From the NCBI GenBank assembly GCA_964035545.1, contig OZ037766.1, forward strand, positions 32,777,773 through 32,841,772: 64,000 nucleotides of DNA, read 5' to 3'. The notes under the pieces were generated by a model. The model was not told where the DNA came from and did not search any database. It saw only the letters and a list, made by a program, of their open reading frames with translations. This DNA is from Bugula neritina (taxonomy: Eukaryota; Bryozoa; Gymnolaemata; Cheilostomatida; Bugulidae). The translations under genes and the position numbers were made by a program. Each line of letters starts with the position of its first letter. The first letter of the stretch is position 1. Positions 12,448 through 24,049 of this stretch are shown here, piece after piece.

Positions 12448-14916
12448 ATGCAGAAAATGGTGTCCCCTGAGAGTAGTGTTGATGAAGAAAGGTATTTGGA
12501 GACATTTGATGAGTTATCTCAGTCACTCACTTATACTAGAAGCAAATCTGTTGATCCCAGTTTGAATTCATCTACTGTTGACAGCAGAAGTGGCTTGTGG
12601 GTATTTATCTTTCAATTTTTTCTAAACACTGTCCATATTGATAAACAATATATACATCTATTATTTGTTTGCAGATTAGACGTGAGTTGTAAATAAGAAT
12701 GATTTTATGTAGAACGCTACACGTCATTTACTTTTCGCATGCCCGAAAGCACGTTTTTAGGTTTAAGTTTGTATAATTTTATTTTAGTGATTTAAAAAAA
12801 GAAACAAGCAATTATTATTCAAAAGATGATTATTCAGAAGATTTTGCTAGTTGCACCCCTAGTAGCACTCCCACTTTAGAACTTAGTCTATCCCAGGAAT
12901 ATCTCACTGATTTCTGTTCAATAGACACAACTAAGGATTCCGTCAATGCAGGTGATGTGTCTTGCTGTCAGCAGGTATCAACTCATAGTCACAGTGTCAC
13001 GCCGCGTGACTCCAGTCAAAGTAACAATCATCAGACTGATTCTCCTGAGCATGATGATGGAACCGACAGCTATGACTCACAGTCTTTCACCAGTTTGACT
13101 CATAGTACAACCTCCAAAGACTCTCAATCTGTGACTACGGCTAGTAAAACTCATAGTACAACTTCTAGTGACTCTCAATCTGTGGTTAGTATTAGTAGGA
13201 CTCTCAGTGACTCACAGTCAATAACTCATTTTACTGATAATGAGACTGCCTACAGTTACGGCACATACTCAACAGAATTTGATAACTCTTCCAAATCAGA
13301 GTCAGTTAAGGATACAAACGCAGGGAATGGGGAGACAATGGAGCACCTAATGAATAATATTCGGTTAAACCTGCACCCATCTGCACCTGCAGGTGATCTA
13401 AACAGCATTATCTTAGCACAAATTTTTATCTCATAAGCTAATTATATACATATCGTATATTCATTTTATTTGCCTTTTATTTTCAAAATCAAATGAAGAT
13501 AACATTTTTTTCTGATTTCTATAAATTAATTTTTTAACCAAAATTTCTTAGCAACTCAAAATATTGGATTAAATCAAGAGAGACTTGTTAGTGCTGAGAG
13601 TGTCGGTAACTAACCTGTGATGTGCTTGTGATATCGTAGAACCTGTAAGAGTTATAATACAAAATAGTTTCATCATTAGTTCACCCGAGAGCAAATTAGC
13701 ATAATATATGTTTGTGTGAGTGCGTGTGTGCTCTATTATAAATAATTCAAGTTTATATGAATTATTTTAGAAACTTGGGTCAATAAACTAGAGAAAGCAG
13801 CTGAAGTTTGGTCCGAATCAAGTAAAAAAGGCATTTTAGCTCTCATAGCTAACTTACAAAGCAATCAAATGAATAATGTTGAAGACTTGGACACTGACTC
13901 TACAGTTGATAGAGAAATCCCCGCTGGCCACCACTATGCCTACGCAGTTGAGAAATTACGAATTGATAATGTCTTGCTTGACATGAAGGCGAAAGTCAAA
14001 GCTTTGGATAGAGAAATTGATGAGCATCGGAGAGCTTCAAGGTGAAATAGTCTAAATTCTTGTCCAACTGCAGTATGAAAACATTTAGCAGTAAAAGCAA
14101 AGCTGTGAGTAATTTTTACAGGGTATGATCAATGCAGTCCTGAATAACGTTTAATTCCACTCAAAATGAAATTCTCAGGTGGCTCAACATGCTTCTCTGA
14201 TCACATTTTAAAAGAACATAATATACGTAGATATTTACGGTGGTTAGTATAATGAAGAAAAACGGATGAATCCATATCTAGGTCTCAAAGCAACGGTGGA
14301 CTCGGCTATACTATACGTATATAAACTTATAAAGCATGAGCGTACAGAGCTCAATGCGTATTAATTGTTATATCAACTAGTAGTATTGCTCTGGGTATGA
14401 GCGGCCTCGTGGCCTAATGGATAAGGCGTCTGACTTCGAATCAGAAGATTGTGGGTTCGAGTCCCATCGGGGTCATTATTTTTTAATTTTTTTCAGGGTA
14501 GAACATTGCGATATTTCCAAGTATGTATTGCCCAGAAAGCTTCAACTGCAGCGTGAAGCTTTTTTGCTGGCAATAGATAAGCATGAAGCTGAAATGGCAA
14601 GTACTGCATCTGTATAATATTTAATCTGATTATTTATGGCCAACACTTTTCTACTGTTTTTTGTATCAATTCAATAAAAAATAGTTATCAATAAAATAGG
14701 AAGCATACTGTAATACTTGTGGTCTATTGAAATGTATTTTCCAATATTATTTAACAAATAAATTGGTTTTTGTAGAATTCTGTGTCAATGATAGGCTCAT
14801 TAGCACACGACCTTCCTAAGCCTACTGACAGGCCAGAGGAGATATGGGCTAAGTTGATGAATACAGCAAAACGCCGCGTCACCACACCTTCTCCAAAGAG
14901 TAGTGACAATGCATAA
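12448..14916 (+). CDS. Unrecognised Ser/Thr-rich protein with a C-terminal helical region (5 exons)
   Basis: Exons 12448-12596, 12788-13392, 13771-14041, 14497-14596 and 14776-14916 join into one 421-residue frame ending at TAA 14914-14916. Either ATG 12448 or 12457 can start it; an upstream exon is not excluded. The first half is acidic and very Ser/Thr/Gln-rich with degenerate DSQS(V/I) repeats (e.g. TTSKDSQSVTTASKTHSTTS). The second half is charged and probably helical (NKLEKAAEVW, VEKLRIDNVLLDMKAKVKAL, LPRKLQLQREAFLLAIDKHE), and the C-terminus ends KRRVTTPSPKSSDNA. No membrane segment or catalytic motif is seen and I do not recognise the family. The last intron (14597-14775) uses a GC donor. 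The third intron hosts a tRNA-Arg. The first donor is GTGGGT, chosen because only it keeps phase. Confidence 0.75.
14403..14475 (+). tRNA. tRNA-Arg (anticodon TCG)
   Basis: A 73 nt cloverleaf. The acceptor 5' strand GGCCTCG pairs with CGGGGTC (one G-U at 2-71 and a U-G at position 5). The D arm is ggcctaatggataaggc. The anticodon arm is TCTGA-CTTCGAA-TCAGA with anticodon TCG. The T arm is GTGGG-TTCGAGT-CCCAT. The A box and the B box (GGTTCGAGTCC) are both intact, and the discriminator is A14475. No intron and no encoded CCA. It lies on the same strand inside an intron of the 421-residue gene, 21 bases before the next exon. Confidence 0.96.
14476..14496 (+). terminator. Pol III T-run that is also a polypyrimidine tract
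   Basis: The tRNA is followed by tta, six T, aa, seven T, then cag. The T-runs serve as the Pol III terminator and, for the host gene, as the polypyrimidine tract of the acceptor whose AG is 14495-14496. Confidence 0.75.
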
Positions 14917-15880
14917 TGCTGCAATAGTGGGTCCTTAGAAACATCTCCTTGGCTGCAGAAATGTAAATGTTCAACACGTATATTTTGTTGTTGACCCATT
15001 GGTGTGGTAATAAGACCAGCGACTTGTTTACCATAACAAACTTTAGACTAGTAAATATCTCCATACAGCTCTTCTGTTCAGCAAGCAAAGGTAAAGCAGC
15101 ACTGCACTGTATCCATGACAGGTATAGACTAGCCAACCGACCATTATGAAGTCCAATATTTGATGAACCATCCGTCCATTATGTTGAGCCTAGTGTTCAG
15201 ACTGAGTAGGGTTAGACCAGAGCTCAATGTGCGAGTTTACACAGGGCATGAGTTTAGAGTTTAGACTATCTGCTCACTTTGAAACTCAGTTTGTAGATGA
15301 TAGTTTGTGTATCTTATTTACAGGTGCAGATAAAAGCAGGTTATATAAGAGATCTGGTTTGTTTAAAATTAAAGATCAATAATATATATTATTTGCAAAG
15401 CATTGATTTAAGATCTATTGAGTACCTGCTTTAAAATTTATATTTGATAGTAATAGTTGCATGAAACATGTTAGACTTGTAAAATCAAATTTCTTTGACA
15501 ATAGAATAGAAAGATGTGTATAAAATAATAAAATAAACATACTTTTTTATGCAAATAATTTGTTTTGCAAAATAAGTCAATAAATCAGCGAAAATACATA
15601 ATCATATTATTATTAGTAAACACTGGCATGAAGTCAATAGAAAAATATTACTGTATGACTATAGATTTGCAGTAAGTTACTGACTAGCAACTACTCTACA
15701 TCTTACCAAATTGATTATTCTTTTAGATTAGTAGCATTATTAATAGCATATAACAATAGAGTTGATTATCAAATCCCAATTGAAATATAATACAACACAG
15801 TTGACATATTTCAATATCGAATAGTCAAGACACAAAACAAGATAATAATCTTGAGACACAACTAAAGATGTTGTCATAGC
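14917..15880. other. Intergenic, nothing recognised
   Basis: Spacer between the tail ends of the 421-residue gene and ACSF2. Short open frames at 14967-15149 (+) and 14879-15136 (-) lack family similarity and splice context. Confidence 0.6.
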
Positions 15881-18800
15881 CTAGGGAGCCTCATGTTGTA
15901 GCCCTAGTTTTTCTACCAAATCCGCTCTCATTACAAACTTCTGAACCTTGCCGGTGACTGTGAGAGGGAATGAGTCCACGCAGACTACGTACTTTGGGAT
16001 CTTGAAATGCGAGATCTGAGAGAAAACAACATTTCCATAAAAGTAAACAGATTGAGAAAAGAAAAACTTACTTCTGATTGTTGAGAATACATGGCTAAAG
16101 TGCCAATTTATCTAACATACTCCGTAGAGGCATTAGAAAGATTGTAACCAGTGAAAGGACAAGGAAACCCGCAACAGAAACACACTAACCTCTCCTTTGC
16201 AGAAATCTTTCAATTCCTGTTCGCTCACACTCATTCCTTCCTTGACTCGTATACAAGCACAGATCTCCTCACCCATACGCTTGTCGGGAACACCTGAAAG
16301 CACAGACTATGAGTTAGAATGAGAGTGAATGAGGCCAGTTTCCCCAAGTAACACAGGCTATTAAGTTTAAACATCAAAAATAAGAAATCTTTTGATTCAG
16401 AAACCTGAGTGACTGAGACACAGATGAGATTAGCTTAGGAGTTGCGATACATTCTTTTGAAATACATCGAAATATTGCATATTAGCAACATGCATGAGTC
16501 TGGCAGGTTGTGCCAATAGAATACAGCAAAAGTACAAAAAAGAACGAACCTACGATCTGCACATCTTCTATAGCGGGATGTGTGTACAGAAACTGCTCGA
16601 TCTCTACGGGGTAAACGTTCTCTCCACCTCGTATTATCATGTCTTTGATTCTACCATTTATCATAACGTAGCCATCTTCATCCATTATACCGATATCCCT
16701 AAATGGACACAGAAAGCGCATCAGAGAGAAATGTAACTTCCACAAGCTGAGACGGGTCTGAACCTTCCTACCAACTAAGAGTACTTATGACATGACCTCA
16801 AGCTAAGGCAGATTTAACAGCTCACCCTGTGTGATACCACTGAGTGGGTGAAATAGCAGAGTCTGTCTTCGCTTTATCCTCCCAGTAACCCAGCATAGTC
16901 GAGTATCCTCGCGTACACAACTCCCCACCTTCACCTCGGGGCACCACCTGCCCAGTCTCGTCCACAATCTTAGCCTGAGAAGTGAAATCAATGTCCTTGA
17001 ACTTGCTAAACTCATGACTGAATATCTTATAAAAAGGCAAGCAACGGATTTGCAAGAAATCAACAGAGTTGTCTCACCTCTGTGTGGTCTAAAAGGCAGC
17101 CAATAGAACCGCATCTCTTTTCTACACTGTCATCTGGAAATGTGAGGAACGTGACTGGGCTAGTCTCAGTAGAGCCATAAGCCACCTGCAAACATTCAAC
17201 ACTACTTGTCACTTGCTAGTGAATGTCAGAATATGTCTTACTCATACACTATACTACATATTACTACTAAACTCTTGTCATCACACTTGCTAGTGAGTGT
17301 CAGAATGCATCTATAAGCTATTTATTGTGCAACACATCAGGTAAAGTGGAAGGAAGTGATTTATATAACATACGCAAGCCTTAGGCATATGCAGCTTTTC
17401 ATTTACTTCTTTCATTACTTCTATAGGGCAAGGGGATCCAGCCATAATTCCTGAAACAATAGAGCTAAGGCTATAGCATAAAAACATTAGTGTTAGAATG
17501 GGTGGAGAGAAAAAACAAGCCTTGTAATAGAAGACAAGGGCACTAAAACACTGAAGGGTAGGGAGTAAAACACTGAAGGGGAGGGGGTAAAACACTGAAG
17601 GGGAGGGGGTAAAACACTGAAGGGATGTAAGAGAACAGCAATAAAATATTACTAGAAGACAGAAAACATAAAATGGAAAATGCAATAAAGATGGCATTGG
17701 GATTGGTACACTGAGGCAACATTTTAAAGGCAAGCAATCAGAGACAGGAATAAACTTAATATTTTCCTGCTTTCACTGTTAATGGAAGTGTAACATAATA
17801 CTGGTATGTAGTTTGGTACATCTAGGAGGTGCGAAAGCACAGAGCCTACCAGATTCCAACGAGGTGACATCATAGTTATCAAAGTTGGGGTGATTGAGAG
17901 TGTCGATGAACATAGTGGGAGTACCATAGAGTATATTGCATCTGAAAACAAACAGCTAGTCTTAGTTGGTGAGCACACACACGCACATGCACGCACACTA
18001 ACGTTTGTTATGCGAATGTTAATACAATATATTGAGGACAGGAAGTTGTCATACTTCTCTGACTGTATACTTTGCAGACTAGCCTCAGGTTCAAATGAAG
18101 GTGCGGGGTACACACAGGTTACACCGTGCACAACATTCATCATGGATCCCCCAACCATGCCAAAACAGTGGTAGAGAGGCACTGGCAAGCAAATCCTATT
18201 AATCTGCAAACAGGGAAATGAAACGTAGAGAAAACCTTGAATACTTCTCAGTCTGACTAAACTCTCTTTACAGAAGGACTTTAGTGTGGGAGGGTTGAAA
18301 TGGGGAGCATTGAAAATTATTAACTGTTGCTACCACCGCTACTACTGCCACCGCTACTACTACAACCACAACTACCACCACAACTACAACCACAACTACA
18401 ACTACTACTACAACCACTACTACAACCACAACTACCACCACCAATACCACTACAACTACCACTACTATTAGTACTACCACTACAACCACCACTACTACTT
18501 CTCACTACCACTACAACCACCACTACTACTACCACTACTACTACTACTAGTACTGCCACTACTACTACTATTAGTACTGTGACTACGACAGTGCCACATA
18601 TAGTAGTTGAATACTTACAGTTTCATGATATCCCATACGATAGCCTATGAATCTGGAATTGTTGACAAGATTGTGGTGGGTCAAAGTAGCCCCTTTAGGG
18701 TTGCCTGTTGTACCCTGTGATACATATAATATTGTATACGTATATAGTATTTAGTAGATACTGTATGCTATATACATATATATGTATACAGTATACTATA

Positions 18801-21609
18801 TAGTATATAGTATACTGTATACATACATATTATATAGTATACTGTATACATATATATTATATAGTATACTGTATACATATACAGTATATAGAGTAGACTG
18901 CATAATAAAGAGGTAAGTACATATAATAGATAAGTAAGTATATATATATAGCAAAGGCTAACCTAGAATATATGGCCACAAGCCGCACACCGATTGGCTA
19001 AGAACTACTCACTGATGTAAACTGGATGTTGACTGGCTCATCAAAGTGAATGTTCTTAGCAAATTTCTCCATCTCTAGTCTGTGTTCCTGAGTGCCCATT
19101 TGACAAACTTGGTTGAAAGTATGGGTACCCCTAGCGAGATGGAATTTATACTCAGCACAAGCTAATCCCTGATGGAACTATAATCAACCTTACTACCAGG
19201 TTTGATCTAATAGACATTATCGGAGAAGATTGAAGAGGAGAAGTTTGAAGAAACGGAATAGTTAAAAACTTCTGTAAGCAAACAACTCTGTGTACTAGAG
19301 AAAGAAAGATTGAAAGTATAGTCGCTGTTACTGGGAGTAGGTTTGTAGGGTTAATGTAGACGGTGTAGCTAGGTGCTGAGTAGACAACATGCAGCTGTGA
19401 AACAAGGTTTACAGGGCAGTTAGTCTGAGTATTTATTAGCTAGTCTGAGAAACAGCAGTGCAGGTAAAGGTCACAGTTGTACCTAGCAGGTCAGGTCAAG
19501 TAAATGAAGTATCCAGATATATGCAGCTGTGCTATCAAGTACAGGCGTACTTAAAGAGGAAGTACCAATATGAATGTATAAACATTGACGCAACAGACAT
19601 CACAAAGCACTAACAAATAATCTCAACATAAAATATAATAAATAAAACACAGACTTTCAATATCTAATGCTCCGAACACACAACACATCAACTAAAGAGA
19701 CATTATATAACACAACTAGTCTAAACTAAAGACAACAATGCTATGTTCTCTCTGGTGATCATGTGTAATCCAGACTTGCAGCTTTCCTTGCTATGCATGC
19801 AAGTGAATGTTTCCTAAGACATGCTTGTTTTATACACACTACCTCACAGTAAAGAGAAAATAACTCTAATTCATATGCTGTATACCTTACCTAGCCAACC
19901 TGCATATAGCTACAGCCTGCAAGCAATAGACTTGGCATTATACATGATACAGAGTAAATGTTGACTACCATATTAAATGATGTCCAAACACTAAACGCAG
20001 TGTGTAACTGAAACCCAGTGCGTTGTAAGCAATGCGAGAGCTGCACTTACGGCTTAGCAGTGTCTCCCATTATGATAACAGAGGTGAGTTCCGGCGCCCT
20101 GTAATACATATAGAGTACCGTATAGAGCAGAGTATTAGCCCTGTAATACATATAGAGTACTGTATAGAGCAGAGTATTAGCCCTGTAATACATATAGAGT
20201 ACTGTATAGAGCAGAGTATTAGCCCTGTAATACATATAGCGTACTGTATAGAGCAGAGTATTAGCCCTGTAATACAGATAGAGTACAGTATAGAGCAGAG
20301 TATTAGCCCTGTAATACATATAGCGTACTGTATAGAGCAGAGTATTAGCCCTGTAATACATATAGCGTACTGTATAGAGCAGAGTATTAGCCCTGGTAGA
20401 TACACACTACTAACATTACTGTAATGGCAACACTGGGAGTTGTTTACTCTAGCTGACTAGCATGGATATAGAGAGGACAACTCAAGAAATTAACAATTAA
20501 CAGCTAAGATAATATAGTATAATTACAGCGTTATACATAATATTGTTCACTAGTGCTTATATATAAGCTGTATAGAGTTTATCAGAAGTTCTACAATGTA
20601 TTCTTCATCATTATATTCTGAGGCCTATACCAGTCACCCCTACCGCAAGGATCTATAAAACTACAGCTAACCTGTGGCACTGTAGACGGCCAGGAGGGCA
20701 TCTGGAAAGTTCTGGAAACAACTCAAACATCATCTCATAGTAGTCTTGAGTCTTAAAAGATTCAGCCATAATCATGGCTTTCATTCCAACCTTCTGGATG
20801 GCGTATTCCAGCTCTTGTACTCTGTACGCTGGGTTCACATTTACCTGCATACACAGTAAAAAGGTCTATTTTTACCTGCATACAGAGCAGTAGAGTCTAC
20901 ATTTACCTGCATACACAGTAAAACGGTCTACTTTTACCTGCATACAGAGCAGTAGAGTCTATATTTACCTGCATGCACAGTAGAAGGGTCTGCATTTACC
21001 TGCATACACAGTAGTGGAGTCTACATTTACCTGCATACACAGTAAAATGGTCTACATTTACATTTTGAGTTATAAATATTATTGAAATTAAAGAGCTGTT
21101 GAGCTTACCATAATGAGACCAATGTGTGCAGTGGCAATCTGAGTAAGAACCCATTCAGCTCTGTTGGGACTCCAGATACCGACCCGGTCTCCCGGCTTAA
21201 GTCCTAAGGCTAATAGCCCGGCAGCCAAATCATCCATCTGTACAGAAAGTATATATTGTATAAAGTAGGTGGAGAGAGATTTCTCTTATGAGACCCTTTA
21301 GTGGGACACATGCCGTTACACTATATCATCATCCTCTATGATGCCTAAGTAAGGTACTCAGTTACTAACACAAGCTAACCATATCACCAGTGACAGTAAA
21401 AAGTGATGAAATATCTGACCTTGGACTTGAACTGCTGGTAGGTCAGTCTCACTTTATCTCGCGAGAAAACAATCATGTCTCTATCAGGTGTTGCCTCCAC
21501 CTGTTTATTGAATAGTTCACCGATTGTAGCCCCACTGAGGGTGTGGTCACTGGGAGAACTGGCATAACTAAGTTTGACGGAATATCGGCAAACTGAAGAG
21601 GACAGATTC
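15881..21609 (-). CDS. ACSF2: ACSF2-like mitochondrial medium-chain acyl-CoA synthetase (14 visible exons, 5' end open)
   Basis: Adenylate-forming ligase that activates medium-chain fatty acids to acyl-CoA using ATP. Minus-strand exons run from 21420-21609 ([24 protein letters not shown]) to 15881-16018 ([12 protein letters not shown], stop 15881). Landmarks in order: [34 protein letters not shown]; the P-loop-like [51 protein letters not shown] (A5 motif); [49 protein letters not shown]; and the A10 Lys in TGKVQK. All core motifs are intact and collinear with ACSF2. The visible exon at 21609 begins one base into a codon after a clear acceptor, so an upstream exon with the start and most of the mitochondrial presequence exists; I could not place it. 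Introns carry several minisatellites, two of which duplicate acceptor sites. Confidence 0.93.
17559..17625. repeat. 21-22 bp repeat, about 4 copies, ACSF2 intron
   Basis: Units aaaacactgaagggnaggggg. Intronic; not at a splice site. Confidence 0.85.
18325..18590. repeat. (TAC/CAC)n trinucleotide microsatellite, ACSF2 intron
   Basis: About 265 bp of interrupted tac, cac, aac and act triplets. All six frames are open here purely because of composition. Confidence 0.95.
18720..18900. repeat. Palindromic TATA/GTATAC repeat, ACSF2 intron
   Basis: Repeated tatagtatactgtatacata units, each self-complementary, between the exon carrying the GTTGNPKG motif and the exon before it. Confidence 0.85.
20099..20395. 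repeat. 42 bp minisatellite, 7 copies, copying an ACSF2 acceptor
   Basis: Unit ccctgtaatacatatagagt... of period 42. On the gene strand each unit contains tgtattacag followed by ggc, identical to the acceptor and first bases of the exon at 20051-20098 (encoding [15 protein letters not shown]). The functional acceptor is the edge copy. Confidence 0.93.
20838..21062. repeat. 31 bp minisatellite, about 7 copies, copying a second ACSF2 acceptor
   Basis: Units ctgcatacacagtaaaanng... of period 31, in two alternating variants (cacagtaaaa and gagcagtaga). On the gene strand each contains tgtatgcag followed by gtaaatgta, matching the acceptor at 20845 and the exon start that encodes VNVNP. Confidence 0.92.
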
Positions 21610-23950
21610 CTGCAACTAATTGAAATATAAGACAACTCCGCTACTCGTTTTAAAGAATTGGTTTTTTATTTACAGACTATAGAAAGAGTTGTCTTATCGA
21701 TGACTCACATGGGATAATTGTGAATCTCATCAAGACCTGCATTTGAGTAATAATTCTACTACTTATTTTGGGATTCCAGTGGCCTGTACTTGAAACGCAT
21801 TCTATTTTGCAAATTTTTATTTATATAAAGTTATGGCTAATAATTTTGTATATCGTAATTATTAAAATATATGAAAAACTGCAACCAACATAGAAACCAA
21901 ACATCTTTTTAATAACAGATAATCTGCCATAACTGATTAAGTATAATTTGCCATTGTTTAAGCAGAAAAATACATTTGAGCATCATAAACTATAAATATT
22001 ACTCTAAATTAGTCACAACATATATAGTGACTCAACAAGCTTTAACTATGATAACATAGCACAGCTTATATGTATTGTATTGATAGTGCGGATGTATTGT
22101 ATTGAGACCACCTTTGAGTATAAGGAGATAAACTTGGTGGCAATCTTGAACCAACTCTGAGACTCAACGAATGAAGACGTGTCAGCAGAGTCATTCCTCA
22201 CACAGTCCGCTTTTGATCTCCAGAAACTTAAAATCAAAGAAGTCTCTAATAAAGCAAGATATTTCAAGTAAATTTTTGATCCACAACTAAACTATTTTTT
22301 TAAATCTTCTTCTTCCACAACTCTTTCATGGTCATGACGATGACGCCAATTCAAGAAAAGTGAAAGTTTCAATAAATCATCCAACACATTCTTTTTCAAC
22401 ATTTCTACCTTTGAATTTATCATCGTGAATAAAATCACAATATGAACAACGTATTCAAATTGTTTATCAAAACAAACATTAAACTTTCAACTCAAATTGC
22501 TTAGTCAAGTTTAGAATTTCAAAGTGCATGATGCGCATTTGCGGCCAGAACGTTTAATACTTAGTCTTATTAGTTAGTTGTAATTTACTTATACTTATGA
22601 TTCATAAGGTAAGTTATGATTATAACTAAAAATAAAACGACAAGTACAACTACAAGTGCATGCTAATGCTATTAGTATTACTGTATTACTATTAGTATTT
22701 AAAGTAATGTATCAGTATGAGTATGACTATGAGTATGACTTTCACTATGATACTGACTATCACTATTACTACGGGTATCACATTCACTATCAGTATCACT
22801 ATGACATTGACTATGAGTCATATTCATATTGATATTCATATTGTATCAGTAGGAGTAATAGTATCACTATCACAGTATCAGTATGAGTATGACTAAGAGT
22901 AAGACTAAGAGACAGAGTACGTCTATTAAAACTCAAACTGAAAGCTCGTTAAGGAGTCAGGTTTTCCATCACTTTTCCTATGCACTATCTAGGGTTTCTC
23001 TCAGTCTTTGCAAATATTCCCTAGCAATATACTTATAGTAATCATAATCCTCATTGTTTGACAATTCTGCAACACTGCAACTGTCCGAGCTTGATGCGAC
23101 CTTGAGAAGCAGCTGCTGGTACCTGCAACAAGATAATCATAATGGATCAGTAGATGCTGCGCGAATTATGAGGTCACCGAGGACAGTGTTGGTATGCAAA
23201 TTTCAGTCTAAAGACATTCCAATGTACCCCCAACCATCGAACTCAATAATAATATGTAGTTCGATAGGTCTATTCCAGCTCAGTGCCCCCAACTCTATTA
23301 TCAAGGCCTCAAAAGAACTGCACGCACCAACTCTAATTTTGTGCTGCATCAAACGATTTTCAAGAAGATGCGCTGTTTCTACTTGTGGCTAACCGCACAC
23401 TGTGCCTTCACTACCTTTCTTAAAATTATGACCCTATGACGGGGTGTCATAGAGCCTGTGAGCGAGAGCGCGTTGTTACAAAGCGCTTCGCTCAACTCTG
23501 TGGTTATAATATTGTCAAAGGTCACGCTACTATTAATTTCGCGATTAAAGTAGGAGTGCACTATAACTTCCAGCTCGAAAAATCTACCCTAACGAAAATC
23601 AAAATGAAGATTCATATTTTGTTTTGTGAATTATATTTCTTATGTTTAGACTTTTGTTAGTTTTGTCTAAAAATTATATGCTTCAAAATAAATGATTTTA
23701 TTGCAGTTGCTCAAAATAATTAATAATTAGAATATGAATAGGAAATTGAATTAAATTTTTAAAATTAATGAATATCAAATTCAATATGAATATGAATATG
23801 ATTTGATTATCGTTGTGATAATAAATCAGAATCGATAATTGTAATAATAATCATAACTCATAATCATAATGAATTTCAATTTGCCTTATAACTTGGACTT
23901 ATAATAATAAATCTATGCTAAATAATATAATATTTTATTATTTATTGTAA
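21610..23950. other. Spacer upstream of ACSF2; the missing first exon probably lies here
   Basis: No confident exon. About 22680-22920 is TATNAG/TATNAC simple sequence. About 23050-23560 is a higher-GC stretch with open frames on both strands (e.g. 23054-23392 on +) but no recognisable protein; it could hold a promoter or the first ACSF2 exon. Confidence 0.45.
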
Positions 23951-23952
23951 TG

Positions 23953-24030
23953 ATGACTGTGTGGTCCAGAGGTTAAAGGCGCCAGTGATGAGTTGTTTGG
24001 CCGTGGTTCAACCCTATTCTGTGGCAATTC
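23953..24030 (+). repeat. tRNA-like sequence (possible SINE head or tRNA pseudogene)
   Basis: The sequence gtgtggtccagaggttaaag resembles a D arm with an A box, and ggttcaaccc resembles a B box (GGTTCAANCC) about 35 bases later. The anticodon arm pairs poorly and the acceptor ends do not match well, so it is not a working tRNA. It sits just 5' of a LINE fragment. Confidence 0.45.
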
Positions 24031-24049
24031 TTAAGCCGGAACTCATGAT

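Noticed and set aside
12664-12684. A 7-base micro-exon (attagac) in the 421-residue gene
   Set aside because: Including it breaks the frame at the next exon; the GTGGGT donor at 12597 gives a continuous frame without it.
18268-18650. Frames in the TAC/CAC microsatellite
   Set aside because: Microsatellite inside an ACSF2 intron.
20032-20424. Repeat-coded proteins in the 42 bp array, both strands
   Set aside because: 42 is divisible by three, so every stop-free frame stays open; the array is intronic in ACSF2.
22046-22267. First exon of ACSF2
   Set aside because: The frame lacks an ATG start (opens with TTG), does not resemble a mitochondrial presequence and offers no convincing donor of the needed phase.
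23054-23392. Open frame of 112 residues as a gene
   Set aside because: No recognisable motif, no splice continuity, and opposite-strand frames are also open; kept only as a possible promoter or first-exon region.
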